Part shown: piece after piece, positions 44,136 through 54,979 of the stretch
Position numbering within the stretch: position 1 is the stretch's first letter
Layout of the letters: every line of letters starts with the position of its first letter
Assembly (NCBI RefSeq): GCF_022539505.1
Contig: NC_061509.1
Location: forward strand, 214,482,254-214,546,253
DNA: 64,000 nt
Source: Lolium rigidum
Lineage: Eukaryota; Streptophyta; Magnoliopsida; Poales; Poaceae
Reading direction: 5' to 3'
The notes under the pieces: model-generated
Told to the model about the DNA's origin: nothing
The model's input: the letters and a program-made list of their open reading frames with translations, nothing else
Databases searched by the model: none
Made by a program: the position numbers and the translations under genes

Positions 44136-45992
44136 CTACCAGTAGTTCCCGCAGCTGCAGGCACCACGCCTGAACCGGTGGAAACGGTTCCGGTCTCTGA
44201 CGACGACCTCCCTCCCGAAGATCTCCGATATCAGCGCGCTGTACGCGTGACACTCTTTGCTCATCCGGAGGTTGGTGACGACCCTCACCGGAGTCCCTTC
44301 CGGCGTGCTGAGCAGGCCGAACGCCATTGCCAGCTTCTGGCTGTGCGCGGCGACGGCGCGCAGCTTCTCCTCGTCGTTGACGTCCAGCGCCACATCCGTC
44401 GTGTCGGGCTTGTACCCCTCGAACCGGAGCTGCCACTCCATCTGGTGGAGCATCTCGTAGATGTCGGCCGTCCGAGGATGCGACCGGTCCTGAGACACGA
44501 ACCGGTGCATCCTGCCGTGCACCTCCACGGCGCTCAAGCCCTGCGCCTGCGCTAGGCCCCTGTCCACCGCCTGCACCCGGAGCGCCGCCGCCGCGTCCCA
44601 GTTCTTGGCGCTGGCGTGCATGTCCGCGACGATTATGTAGTCGCCGGCGTTAGCTGCGCCGCCGAGGCGCGCCAGCTCCCTCAGCGCGCGTTCGGCGTGC
44701 TCAATGTCACCGTGGATCCGGCAGGCGTTGAGCAGGCTCCGCCATGCCGAGTCTGTCGGACCCGTGGGCATGTTCCCGATGAGTGCGCGCGCCTCTTCCA
44801 GCCTCCCGGCGCGGGCCAAGAGGTCCACCATGCAGCCGTAGTGCTGCGCGTTGGGAGCCACAATGTGCTCCAGCCGCATCCGGTCGAAGCACCGGAGCCC
44901 TTCGTCGAGCAGCCCGGAGCGGCTGCAAGCGTTCAGCACGCCGACGTACACGGCCTCGTCGGGCCTGTGTCCCTCACTGACCATCGCGTCGAACACCTGC
45001 AGCGCCTTCCGCCCGTCCCCGTGCAGCGCCAAACCGGACACCATGGCGCTGTACGTCCAGACGTTCTTCCCGCCGCCCATCCCGTCGAACACCGCCGTCG
45101 CCTTCTCGATGCAGCCGCACTTGGCGTACATGTCCACCATGGACGTCTCCATGAACGTGTTGAGCCTCGCCGTGTTCCTCAGCAGCGCGCAGTGGACGCT
45201 CCGGCCGACGTCGTAGGCGCCCAGGTGGGCGCACGCCGAGAGCGCGCTCACCATGGAGCTTTCGTCGGGCCTCCACCCGTCGCGCGCCATCGCGCCGAAC
45301 GCCTCGAGGCACTCAGCCCACAGCCCGGCCCTCGTGTACGCGGCGAGCAGCGCGCTCCAGGACGCCGCCGTCCTCTCCCCGGCCTCCATCTGCTCGAACG
45401 CCCGGCGCGCCAGCTCCGCCTCGCCGCACTTGCCGTAGAAGCTGATGAGGCTGTTCTGCACGTGCTCGTTGTGCCGGGAGAAGCCGAGCTTCGTGGCGTG
45501 TCCCTGCAGCTGCCTCCCTTGTCGCGAGGCGGCGAGCTGCGCGCACGCCTTGAGGACGAACGGGAACGTGTAGCCGTCGGGATCGACGCCGTTGTGCAGC
45601 ATGTCGACGTACAGCCGCAGCGCGGCCGCGGGGTCGCGGGCACCGACGACGTGGCCGCGCATCAGGGTGTTGTAGTCGAACGCCTCCGGGTCGTCGAGCG
45701 TGGCGAAGATGGCCGCCGCGTACTGCATGCTGCCCGGCCAGTCCCCGAGCGCGCACGCCGCGAGGAGCGGCCGCGCGTGCCGCGGGGAGCGGTCGAGGCC
45801 GAGCTTGACGTGCCGCGCGTGCGCCTTCCGGACCTCGTCCAGGCCACCACGCGCCGAGACCGTGGTGCAGCATGGCGCCTGCTCCAGCGCCTGCGTCGAC
45901 GGCGCCGGCGCGGCGGTGGTTCTTGGCGTGGCGACCTGGTGCTGAGAGTGGGGGAGCACTAGACCTCCCACCATGGGCGTGCAGGGCAACAC
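44136..45992 (-). CDS. DYW-class pentatricopeptide repeat protein (PLS subfamily)
   Basis: A 618-residue intact single-exon frame. PPR proteins bind organellar RNA, one base per repeat, and DYW types act in C-to-U editing. The leader (MLPCTPMVGGLVLPHSQHQV...) is compatible with organelle targeting. From about residue 50 there are P, L and S motifs (for example FDYNTLMRGHVVGARDPAAA, HVQNSLISFYGKCGEAELA, TYSAMVSGLALHGDGRKAL), then E/E+ motifs (SAWRSLLNACRIHGDIEHAE; GLSAVEVHGRMHRFVSQDRS) and a C-terminal DYW domain at about 524-618. From memory it is collinear with Arabidopsis At1g31920 (PCMP-H11), including DRSHP, YEMLHQMEWQL and VVRDRNRFHRF. Deaminase landmarks are altered: HSQ (550-552) instead of HSE, Ser578 where the first zinc-site Cys of CxxCH is expected, and GNYW at the end. 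The frame starts at the only plausible ATG. The Helitron ends 166 bp past the stop. Confidence 0.95.
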   Translation of the reverse strand: MLPCTPMVGGLVLPHSQHQVATPRTTAAPAPSTQALEQAPCCTTVSARGGLDEVRKAHARHVKLGLDRSPRHARPLLAACALGDWPGSMQYAAAIFATLDDPEAFDYNTLMRGHVVGARDPAAALRLYVDMLHNGVDPDGYTFPFVLKACAQLAASRQGRQLQGHATKLGFSRHNEHVQNSLISFYGKCGEAELARRAFEQMEAGERTAASWSALLAAYTRAGLWAECLEAFGAMARDGWRPDESSMVSALSACAHLGAYDVGRSVHCALLRNTARLNTFMETSMVDMYAKCGCIEKATAVFDGMGGGKNVWTYSAMVSGLALHGDGRKALQVFDAMVSEGHRPDEAVYVGVLNACSRSGLLDEGLRCFDRMRLEHIVAPNAQHYGCMVDLLARAGRLEEARALIGNMPTGPTDSAWRSLLNACRIHGDIEHAERALRELARLGGAANAGDYIIVADMHASAKNWDAAAALRVQAVDRGLAQAQGLSAVEVHGRMHRFVSQDRSHPRTADIYEMLHQMEWQLRFEGYKPDTTDVALDVNDEEKLRAVAAHSQKLAMAFGLLSTPEGTPVRVVTNLRMSKECHAYSALISEIFGREVVVRDRNRFHRFRRGACSCGNYW

Positions 45993-46444
45993 GGGCTATG
46001 AGAATGAGACCACCATTCTCGCGACTGCAACGAGTGGCTACATGGAGATCGAGAGTCCACAGCCACAAGAACTAGTAACCGCAAGGAGTGAAGATCCAAT
46101 GTCCCTATCCCCGGACTGAGTAAATTGTAATCCTGCTATCTAGCTCACGGCTCACTCAGCTTCGTCGTTCTTCACTCGGCGTGGACATGGAACTGCTCCG
46201 GGGTGGGGACTAGCTTGGAAGGATTTCGTGGCTAGGAAGCGGTGCTGGGATTTTCATGGGTTGTGGAGTGTCATCCAGGGGTTGGAGCGGACAAATGGCT
46301 GCTGGGCAGAGTCGATGGTGAGACGGAATTGATCTTTTTGGGTGAGGATAAGGTTCATGAGCAACCAGCGACAGGAGGATGCCACTATGCCAGGATGGCA
46401 CCCCGGGCCATACTCTGAAGGTCTAATCACTGTTGTTTGTGTAT
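45993..46444 (-). other. Upstream flank of the PPR gene
   Basis: Presumed promoter and leader. No clear TATA box or open frame of note. No transposon signature before 46445. Confidence 0.4.
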
Positions 46445-46513
46445 CCTCCGTTTCATATTAGTTCTCGTAAATTCTTTGTCTGAATCTAGGACAACTAACA
46501 TTGATCGGAGGGG
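46445..46513. mobile_element. Short decayed Stowaway-like MITE
   Basis: CCTCCGTTTCATATTAGTT at the left and CCCTCCGATCAATGTTAGTT read inward from the right form an imperfect terminal inverted repeat. The length of about 69 bp suggests internal deletion. Confidence 0.5.
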
Positions 46514-46555
46514 ATATTTAGATTATTTTAGGGTTAAGTATAACGGTTTTGCTAC

Positions 46556-46750
46556 GTCTCAGTCAACTGAGATTTTCTTAAGTCTGAGTCAATTACAAAA
46601 AAGTGCTTGAACTGCACTTTTCTGTCAAAAAAGTGCAATTGCACTTTTCTGCCAGAAATGTGCAACTGAACCGAGTTGCACTTTTTTTAAAACTGCAGTT
46701 GCACTTTTCTGAGTTGACTGAGACTTAAGAAATTCTCAATCAACTTAGAC
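46556..46750. mobile_element. MITE with about 40-bp inverted ends
   Basis: GTCTCAGTCAACTGAGATTT at the left matches GTCTAAGTTGATTGAGAATT read from the right, and both continue to TCTTAAGTCT-AGTCAA. The centre is rich in AAGTGCA-type repeats (TTGCACTTTT on both strands). Class not assigned. Confidence 0.65.
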
Positions 46751-46752
46751 AT

Positions 46753-47975
46753 AGACACACCCTAAGTATAATTAGTGTAGGAACGTACTTGGAGTGCGCT
46801 TCCCTTCCCACCACGAGGGTGAATAGGTGATTAAAAATAATTACAACTTTAGCTGTAACAAATTTGAAAATATATGCGTTTAATTGACCAAACACAAACC
46901 TAAATATAATAGGCTCAACTAGGTGCACCAATAACTTATGTTAAAGACAAGATTAAACACTTATGTGATAGCAAGTTATAACAAGATAAATACAAAGCTT
47001 CAACTCAATGGTTATCCAAGATAAATACATAGCTAAAAAGCAGGGTACACGAATAACCTGGAGCAATACGAGAGAAAGAACAAAGAAGAAGATTAACAAA
47101 GTACACCAAGATCAAGATCTAAAGGATTCTTTTCACGGTTCACGTAGAAGAGAGATTGATGTAGTAGTAGTAGATCTAGATCTCTTTTCTCTTTCACCTA
47201 ACGAGATGCAAAAAAAACAGAGAGATTAGGAGATGGCAAGCTTTAGAAGTTAAACAATTAATGGAGGGGGAAACTTGCTCAAAGTATTGAGAACCATTGG
47301 GGAAGAAGACCCATAAATATGTTCCCCGGGATCCAACTACTATGCATAAAAAATGCGACCCGAAGCTTTCGGGCATGCCACATAACTTTTCCGGGGCACT
47401 TAGGTGCCCAATGGAGATTTCCCTAGACACCCTAGAGGTTTTCCCCGGATTTTTCTCCAAAACTCCACCTCCACCGGAATTTCCGAGTAGACCAACACAG
47501 AAATAACAATATCTTATGCATGCAAAATCCATTTTTGATGCATTCAGGGTTGTTGGAGAAATAACAATAAGCTTTATATCTTCATGCAGAGAAACACGAA
47601 ATAACAACAAAAGGAGGATACAAATCCAAGATTAAAGGTTTGAACTCTATAAAATAAGAACCGACAAAACCTCCAACATAAAGAACATAATAAGTTTTTC
47701 ATATATATGAAATCAGTTTTTAATGAAGTTAGAGCTAGTCTTGAAGAAAACAGTGAACTGTAAATCCTAACATGCATAATAAAAGCCAAATAATAACAAA
47801 GAAGAATGATGTCAAGACTGTAAGGGTTCGAGCTCTCTACGAACGATGTGATCGATCAAGCTACACACATGAGAGCACCATGATAGTATGACTATCAATC
47901 CTATAACCCGGAATCTTACAACCACATTCAGACCAGTAAAATAGAAAAACTCTCAAGGTCGGCGCATATCCCACT
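46753..47975. other. Unassigned repeat-like DNA
   Basis: No gene. GAGGGTGAATAGGTGATT at about 46813 and the 47820-47970 stretch resemble LTR edges of the family at 47976, but no boundaries or target duplications could be fixed. Confidence 0.35.
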
Positions 47976-49759
47976 TGAAAGGATCGAACGCCTTACCGAG
48001 AGGGGAGTTGAATAGGTGCCACCCAATTTTTATTTCTTTTTCAATTAAGGATTGACACAAAGGAATTCTCTTGATATGCAACTATGTGAATTTACCTAGA
48101 TGACAAGATACACAACTAAGTAAGATATCACTAAGCAAGATATAGTAATGCAATAAGGGATAGAGGTAACCGAGAGTGGAGCACACGGAGATACAAGGGA
48201 TGCCCGTAGTTCCTTGAAGGGAAGTACGTCTACGTTGGAGGGGTGTGGTTGCCACAAAGGCCTAACCAACGCCACAAAGGCCTCACCCTATTCTCCGGTG
48301 AGCAAAACCACAAAGGCCTAGTGAAAGAGTATTTCATGACCTCTAATGTTTTGTGTGTTTGACAACAACATCGGCTATTGTTTAATGAGTTGCTAAGTGT
48401 TGCAGAAAGTCTACTCTGTTTGCCCCTGCCAAAATTCGAGCGGCACTGCCGCTGTCCAGGGCGGCACTGCCGCTGCTCTTGGCGGCACTACCGCTGCCAT
48501 GGCAGCACATCGAGTGATCGACGGCACTACCGCCCATTTTCAGTGGCACTACCGCTGAAGACGCTCCAACGGGCATATTCTGCAGGGTGGTATAAATAGG
48601 ACATTTCCCCTACCTTGGAAAGTAGCTCAAACCTTCAAGTCTTCTTCCACCATTGCTAAGCCACCAAGAACTCAAAAATCATCAGATCTCCTCCCTCAAC
48701 CACCCAAATCTCTTGAGCTTTGGAGAATCGAAGGAGAAGACCCCGATCTACATCTTCACCAAAGCGATTTGCATTTCCCCCTCATTTTTTTGAGAGCCCT
48801 TGCCAGTGTTCCTCTATGGAAACCCTAGCTGTTTGTGGTTGATTTGTTCTTGTTGCTGTTGTGTTGTTACAGATATTGGGAGCCTCCAATTCGGTTGTGG
48901 ATGTGTGCCCCAAGTACCTTGTAAAGGCCCAATTTCCGCCTCGAGGAAATCCCTTAGTGGAAGTGGGCTAGGCCTTTGTGGCGTTGCTCACAGGAGACCT
49001 GAGTGAGGCCTTTGTGGCGTTGGTCTGGCCTTCATGGCAACCACACTCCACCAAACGTAGACGTACTTCCCCTCAAAAGGAAGGAACTATGGGAATCATC
49101 TCTGTGTCTCCGCATGCTCCACTCTCGGTTACCTCTATCCTTATTAGCTCCCCTATATATTGTCTAGCTATATATTGCTTAGTAGTTGATCTTGTCATAT
49201 AGGTAAATTCACATAGTTGCATATCTAGATAATTTACCTTTTTGTCAAGCCTAAATTGAAAAAGAAATAAAAATTGGTTAGCACCTATTCACCCCCCCCC
49301 CTCTATGTGCGGCATACGATCCTTTCACCTAGCTCACATGTCCACTAAGGGATTTCCTCTAGGCGTAAACCGGGTCTTTACAAGGTTCTTGGGGCGCACA
49401 TCCACAACTGAATTGGAGGCTCCCAAAGGAAACACTAGCAAAAGGGCCCTCAAGCAAATGAGGAGGAAATGCAAATCGCTTCGGTGAAGATGTAGATCTG
49501 GGTATTCTCCTTAGATTCTCCAAAGATCAAGAGCTTTGGGTGGTTGAGGGAGGAGATACGATGATTTCCATGGCTCGGCTTTATGGTGTGTTCTTGGAGA
49601 GAAGGAGCAACTTTCCAAGGTAGAAGAAGGGTCCCTTAAATATCCCTCAGCCAAATCTGCCCGTTGGAGATGTTTCAGTGGCAGTGCCGACCTCCAAACC
49701 CCAGCAGTGCCGCCCTGTAGAAACCTAGGGGATTTGGTCGAAAGTGTCTAGGCGGCAGT
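47976..49759 (-). repeat. Reverse-oriented LTR fragment, split by a solo LTR of the same family
   Basis: The minus-strand LTR has its 3' part at 47976-48321 and its middle and 5' part at 49333-49759; the two join at CCACAAAGGCCTAG / CTCACATGTCCACTAAGGG, which is the complement of the corresponding sequence in the solo LTR at about 48940-48985. The end at 47976 reads TGAAAGGATCG on plus (CGATCCTTTCA on minus). The other end is cut at 49760 by a TGATACGT LTR. Confidence 0.8.
48322..49327 (+). repeat. Solo LTR (1006 bp) with CCTAG target duplication
   Basis: Starts TGAAAGAGTATTTC and ends CGATCCTTTCA; CCTAG flanks it on both sides (48317-48321, 49328-49332). TATA box GGTATAAATAGG at about 48589-48600. 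The upstream part contains five variants of CGGCACTRCCGCTG (48440-48556). No internal domain, so it is a product of LTR-LTR recombination. The surrounding sequence is its own family in the opposite direction. Confidence 0.88.
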
Positions 49760-49894
49760 TGATACGTCTCCAACGTATCTATAATTTCTTATGTTCCATG
49801 CTAGTTTTATGACAATACCTACATGTTTTATTCATACTTTATATCGTTTTGATGCATTTTCCGGTACTAACCTATTAACAAGATGCCAAAGCGC
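49760..49894 (+). repeat. Truncated TGATACGT LTR fragment (135 bp)
   Basis: TGATACGTCTCCAACGTATC through AACAAGATGCCAAAGCGC, the first 135 bp of an LTR related to R5 but diverged, cut by the R5 insertion at 49895. Confidence 0.85.
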
Positions 49895-51488
49895 TGATAC
49901 GTCTCAAACGTATCTATAATTTCTTATGTTCCATGCTACTTTTTATGATGATACTCACATGTTTTATACACATTATATGTCATGCATTTTCCGGCACTAA
50001 CCTATTGACGAGATGCCGAAGAGCCAGTTGCTGTTTTCTGCTGTTTTTGATTTCAGAAATCCTACAAAGGAAATATTCTCGGAATTGGACGAAATCAACG
50101 CCCAGGGTCTTATTTTTCCACGAAGCTTCCAGAAGACCGAAAGGATTACGAAGTGGGGCGACGAGGCGACACCACGCCAGGGCCGCGCGGCCAAGGGTGG
50201 GGCCGCGCCGCCCTAGTGTGTGGGCCCCTCGTGTCGCCCCTAAACCTACCCTTCCGCCTACTTAAAGCCTTCGTCGCGAAAACCCCAGTACCGAGAGCCA
50301 CGATACGGAAAACCTTCCAGAGACGCCGCCGCCGCCAATCCCATCTCGGGGGATTCAGGAGATCGCCTCCGGCACCCTTTGGAGAGGGGAATCATCTCCC
50401 GGAGGTCTCTTCATCACCATGATCGCCTCCGGATCGATGTGTGAGTAGTTCACCCCTGGACTATGGGTCCATAGCAGTAGCTAGATGATTGTCTTCTCCT
50501 CATTGTGCTATCATGTTAGATCTTCTGAACTGCCTATCATGATCAAGATCATCTATTTGTAATGCTACATGTTGTGTTTGTTGGGATCCGATGAATATTG
50601 AATACTATGTCAAGTTGATTATCAATCTATCATATATGTTGTTTATGTTCTTGCATGCTCTCCGTTTCTACTAGAGGCTCTGGCCAAGTTGATACTTGTG
50701 ACTCCAAGAGGGAGTATTTATGCTCGATAGTGGGTTCATGCCTCCATTGAATCTGGGACGATGACGAGAAAGTTCTAAGGTTGTGGATGTGCTGTTGCCA
50801 CTAGGGATAAAACATCGATGCTTTGTCTAAGGATATTTGTGTTGATTACATTACGCACCATACTTAATGCAATTGTCTGTTGTTTGCAACTTAATACTGG
50901 AAGGGGTTCGGATGATAACCTGAAGGTGGACTTTTTAGGCATAGATGCATGCTGGATAGCGGTGTATGTACTTTGTCGTAATGCCCTGATTAAATCTCAT
51001 AGTACTCATCATGATATATGTATGTGCATTGTTATGCCTTCTTTATTTGTCAATTGCCCAACTATAATTTGTTCACCCAACATGCTATTTATCTTATGGG
51101 AGAGACACCACTAGTGAACTGTGGATCCCGGTCCATTCTTTACATCTGAAATACAATCTACTGCAATACTTGTTCTTTACTGTTCTTCGCAAACAAACAT
51201 CATCATCCACACTATACATCTAATCCTTTGTTTTCAGCAAGCCGGTGAGATTGACAACCTCACTGTTACGTTGGGGCAAAGTACTTTGATTGTGTTGTGC
51301 AGGTTCCACGTTGGCGCTGGAATCCCTGGTGTTGCGCCGCACTACACTCCGCCACCAACAACCTTCACGTGTTCCTTGACTCCTACTGGTTCGATAACCT
51401 TGGTTTCTTACCGAGGGAAAACTTGCTGCTGTACGCATCACACCTTCCTCTTGGGGTTCCCAACGGACGTGTGTCTCACGCGCCATCA
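49895..51488 (+). repeat. R5 5' LTR (1594 bp)
   Basis: TGATACGTCTCAAACGTATC start, CGCCATCA end. CTACTTAAAGCC TATA-like motif near 50258. Confidence 0.92.
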
Positions 51489-51740
51489 AGCATATTTTCT
51501 GGCGCCGTTGCCGGGGAGATCAAAACACGCTGCAAGGGGAGTCTCCCACATCCAATCTCTTTACTTTGTTTTTGTCTTGCTTTACTTTATTTTATTTACT
51601 GCTTTGTTTGCTCTTTATATCAAAAATACAAAAAAAATTAGTTGCTAGATTTACTTTATTTACTGTCTTGTTCTCCATATTAAAAACACAAAAAAATTAG
51701 TTACTTGCATTTACTTTATTTACCTTTTGTTTATTTCATC

Positions 51741-52385
51741 ATGTTTCCTCGTAAATACACTCTAAAAGACATACCGGTGGGACGAGGGTCTATAATTGGA
51801 AGAGATAATATAGAAGATTTTTTCACTCATGTTAGTACAGCTGAAGATTTTGAAGATAGACACTTGGTAGAACTTGGTCCTACTTATGAAATTGCTGCTG
51901 CTTCTTTAGTACACATGTTGGAAACTAAATTTGTTAATCTCAATCATATAATTCAACATATGTTTCTTACACTCTGTGATATGGAGGAAGGAGAAAAGAA
52001 AGATTTTGTCTTAGAAACCCTTCTTAAAGAATTTGGTGGTGTAGCAAGAGAGGCTAGAAAAGTCTTTATTAAATATAAGATGCTTGGTTCTTATACCAAC
52101 TTTGCTAGTACCCTTGAAAAAATGGAAAAAGATAGAATAAAGTACACTAATAAAGTTAATTGTGAAGGGGAGATTAAGACATCAATACCTTGCAAGCTCC
52201 TAGGAATGCATGAAGCTCTAGAAAATAACTATGGTTGGCTTGTTCCTGAAAATTTGTTTGACGAGAATAGCAAGCCTAAGAGTAATGAAAAAGGAGCCTC
52301 CGAAACTTACATAGATAAGATACAATGCATAGTTGAGAAAACTCCAAACTCCTCTGTTGATGCTTCATCTCTCGACAATACTTGA
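51741..52385 (+). CDS. ORF-A of R5, function unknown (214 aa)
   Basis: Start chosen at MFPRKYTLKDIPVGRG (51741) because R1 begins at the matching ATG; 12 further codons are open upstream. Landmarks: GSIIGRDNIEDFFTHVS, RHLVELGPTYEIAAASL, FVLETLLKEFGGVAREARKV, ENNYGWLVPENLFDE. The protein is mixed-charge, probably helical, and has no zinc knuckle, protease, RT or transmembrane segment. It lies 0.22 kb after the PBS, in the gag position, so a small gag-like structural role is possible, but no homology supports it. It is intact, whereas the R1 copy has a one-base shift. Confidence 0.65.
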   Translation: MFPRKYTLKDIPVGRGSIIGRDNIEDFFTHVSTAEDFEDRHLVELGPTYEIAAASLVHMLETKFVNLNHIIQHMFLTLCDMEEGEKKDFVLETLLKEFGGVAREARKVFIKYKMLGSYTNFASTLEKMEKDRIKYTNKVNCEGEIKTSIPCKLLGMHEALENNYGWLVPENLFDENSKPKSNEKGASETYIDKIQCIVEKTPNSSVDASSLDNT

Positions 52386-52431
52386 TTCACACTTTCTGCG
52401 CCTAGCTGAAAGGCGTTAAAGAAAAGCGCTT

Positions 52432-52447
52432 ATGGGAGACAACCCAT
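52432..52447 (+). other. Stem-loop downstream of ORF-A (R5)
   Basis: ATGGGAGACAACCCAT, 5-bp stem and 6-nt loop, 46 nt after the stop and preceded by GCGCCTAGCTGAAAGGCG-like sequence. Present at 11642-11657 in R1. Confidence 0.5.
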
Positions 52448-54979
52448 TATTTTACTTCTGCACTTTTGTTTTATATTTGAGTCTTGGAAGTTCTTAATAC
52501 TGTAGCAACCTCTCATTATCTTTATTTTATTGCATTGTTGTGCCAAGTAAAGTCTTTGATAGTAAAGTCAATACTAGATTTGGATTACTGCGCAGGAACA
52601 GATTTCTTGTTGTCACGAAATTGAGCCGCCCCTGCTGTAGAAAATTTAGAAAAATCTGCCAATTTACGTGCGTGATCCTCAATGTACGCAACTTTCATTC
52701 AATTTGGGCATTTTCGTCTGAGCAAGTTAAGTGCCCCAGAAAAATTCGTCTTTACGGATCGTTCGTTTTGACAGATTCTGCCTTTTATTTCGCATTGCCT
52801 GTTTTGCTATGTTTGATGGATTTCTTTGTTCCATTAACTTTCGGTAGCTTTGTGCAATGTCCGAAGTGTTAAGAATGATTATCTCACCTCTGAATATATG
52901 AATTTTCAATTATGCACTAACCCTCTAATGAGTTTGTTTCGAGTTTGGTGTGGAGGAAGTTTTCAAGGGTCAAGAGAGGAGGATGATACAATATGATCAA
53001 GAAGAGTGAAAAGTCTAAGCTTGGGGATGCCCCGTGGTTCATCCCCGCATATTTTAAGAAGACTCAAGCATCTAAGCTTGGGGATGCCCAAGGCATCCCT
53101 TCTTCATCGACAACTTATCGGGTCACCTCTAGTGAAACTATATTTTTATTCCGTCACATCTTATGTGCTTTACTTGGAGCGTCTGTTTGTTTTTGTTTGA
53201 ATAAAATCGGATCCTAGCATTCTTTGTTTGGGAGAGAGACACGCTCCGCTGTTTCGTATGAACACATATGTTCTTAGCTTTATTCTTAATGTTCATGACG
53301 AAGGTTGAAACTGCTTCGTTCATTGTTATATGGTTGGAAACAGAAAATACTGCATGTGGTAAATGGTATAATGTCTTGAATAATTTGATACTTGGCAATT
53401 GTTGTGCTCATATAGATCATGTTTAAGCTCTTGCATCATGTACTTTGTACCCATTAATGAAGAACTACATAGAGCTTGATAAAATTTGGTTTGCATGATT
53501 GGTCTCTAGAGTCTAGATATTTTCTGGTTAAAGTGTTTGAACAACAAGGAGACGATGTAAAGTCTTATAATGCTTACAATATGTTCATATGTGAGTTTTG
53601 CTGCATCGTTTTATACTTGAGTTTGCTTCAAACAACCTTGCTAGCCTAGCCTTGTATTGAGAGGAATTCTTCTCGTGCATCCAAATCCTTGAGCCAAAAA
53701 CTATGCCATTTGTGTCCACCATACCTACCTACTACATGGTATTTCTCTGCCATTCCAAAGTACATTACTTGAGTGATACCTTTAAAAATTCTATTCTTTG
53801 TCTTTACAATATATAGCTCATGGGAAAATAGCCTTAAAAACTATTGTGGTGAAGAATATGTAGCTATGTATCTTATTTCTTAATAAGTTGCTTGTTGAGC
53901 GGTAACCATGTTTCTGGGGACGCCATCAACTTTTACCTTTGTTGAATATCATGTGAGTTGCTATGCATGTTCGTCTTGTCTGAAGTAAGGGCGATTTTCA
54001 TGATCAAATGGTTTGAGTATGCATATTGTTAGAGAAGAACATTGGGCCGCTAATTAAAGCCATGATTCATGGTGGAAGTTTCAGTTTGGACAATTAATCC
54101 TCAATCTCTTATGAGAATTTTATCTCGTTGTTGAATGCTTATGCATTAAAGAGGAGTCCATTATCTGTTGTCTATGTTGTCCCGGTATGGATGTCTATGT
54201 TGAGAATAATCAAAAGCGAGAAATCCAATGCGAGCTTTCTCCTTAGACCTTTGTACAGGCGGCATAGAGGTACCCCTTTGTGAAACTTGGTTGAAACATA
54301 TGCTATGCAATGATAATCCATGTTAATCCAAGCTAATTAGGACAAGGTGTGAGCACTATTGGTATAATATGCATGAGGCTTGCAACTTATAGGATATCTT
54401 ATACATAACACATATGATTTATTGCTACCGTTGACAAAATTGTTTCTATGTTTTCAAAATGAAAAGCTCTAGCACAAAAATAGTAATCCATGCTTCCCTC
54501 TGCGAAGGGCCAATCTTTTACTTTATTGTTGAGTCAGTTTACCTACTTCTTTCTATCTTAGAAGCAAACACTTGTATGGACTGTGTGCATTGATTCTTAC
54601 ATGTTTACCTATTGCACTTGTTATATCACTTTGTGTTGACAATTATCCATGAGATAAATATGTTGAAGTTGAAAGTAACCGCTGAAAATTATATCTTCCT
54701 TTGTGTTGTTTCAAAGCTTTCTACTAAGAATTTATTGCTTTATGAGTAACTCTTATGCAAGTCTTATTGATGCTTGTCTTGAAAGTACTATTCATGAAAA
54801 GTCTTTGCTATATGATTCATTTGTTTACTCATTGTCTTCACCGTTGCTTCGAATCGCTGCATTCATCTCATATGCTTTACAATAGTATTGATCAAGATTA
54901 TGATAGCATGTCACTTCGAAATTATCTTTGTTATCGTTTACCTACTCGAGGACGAGTAGGAACTAAGCTTGGGGATGCT
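52448..54979 (+). other. R5 internal 3' region with PPT-like copies and hairpin
   Basis: AAGCTTGGGGATGC at 53017-53030 and 53074-53087 and again as the terminal PPT. Hairpin CCTACTCG/AGGA/CGAGTAGG at 54941-54960. Otherwise non-coding. Confidence 0.75.

Noticed and set aside
44616..45962. 448-codon plus-strand open frame
   Set aside because: Antisense shadow of the GC-rich PPR gene; composition is Arg/Val/His-rich with no domain, and the minus frame has clear PPR/DYW motifs.
48440..48556. CGGCACTRCCGCTG repeats as a CRISPR-like array
   Set aside because: Irregular spacing, only about five degenerate copies inside a plant LTR; no CRISPR system expected in a plant nuclear genome.
10950..52385. 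ORF-A as a gag protein
   Set aside because: Position fits, but no zinc knuckle or recognisable gag motif; left as unknown.
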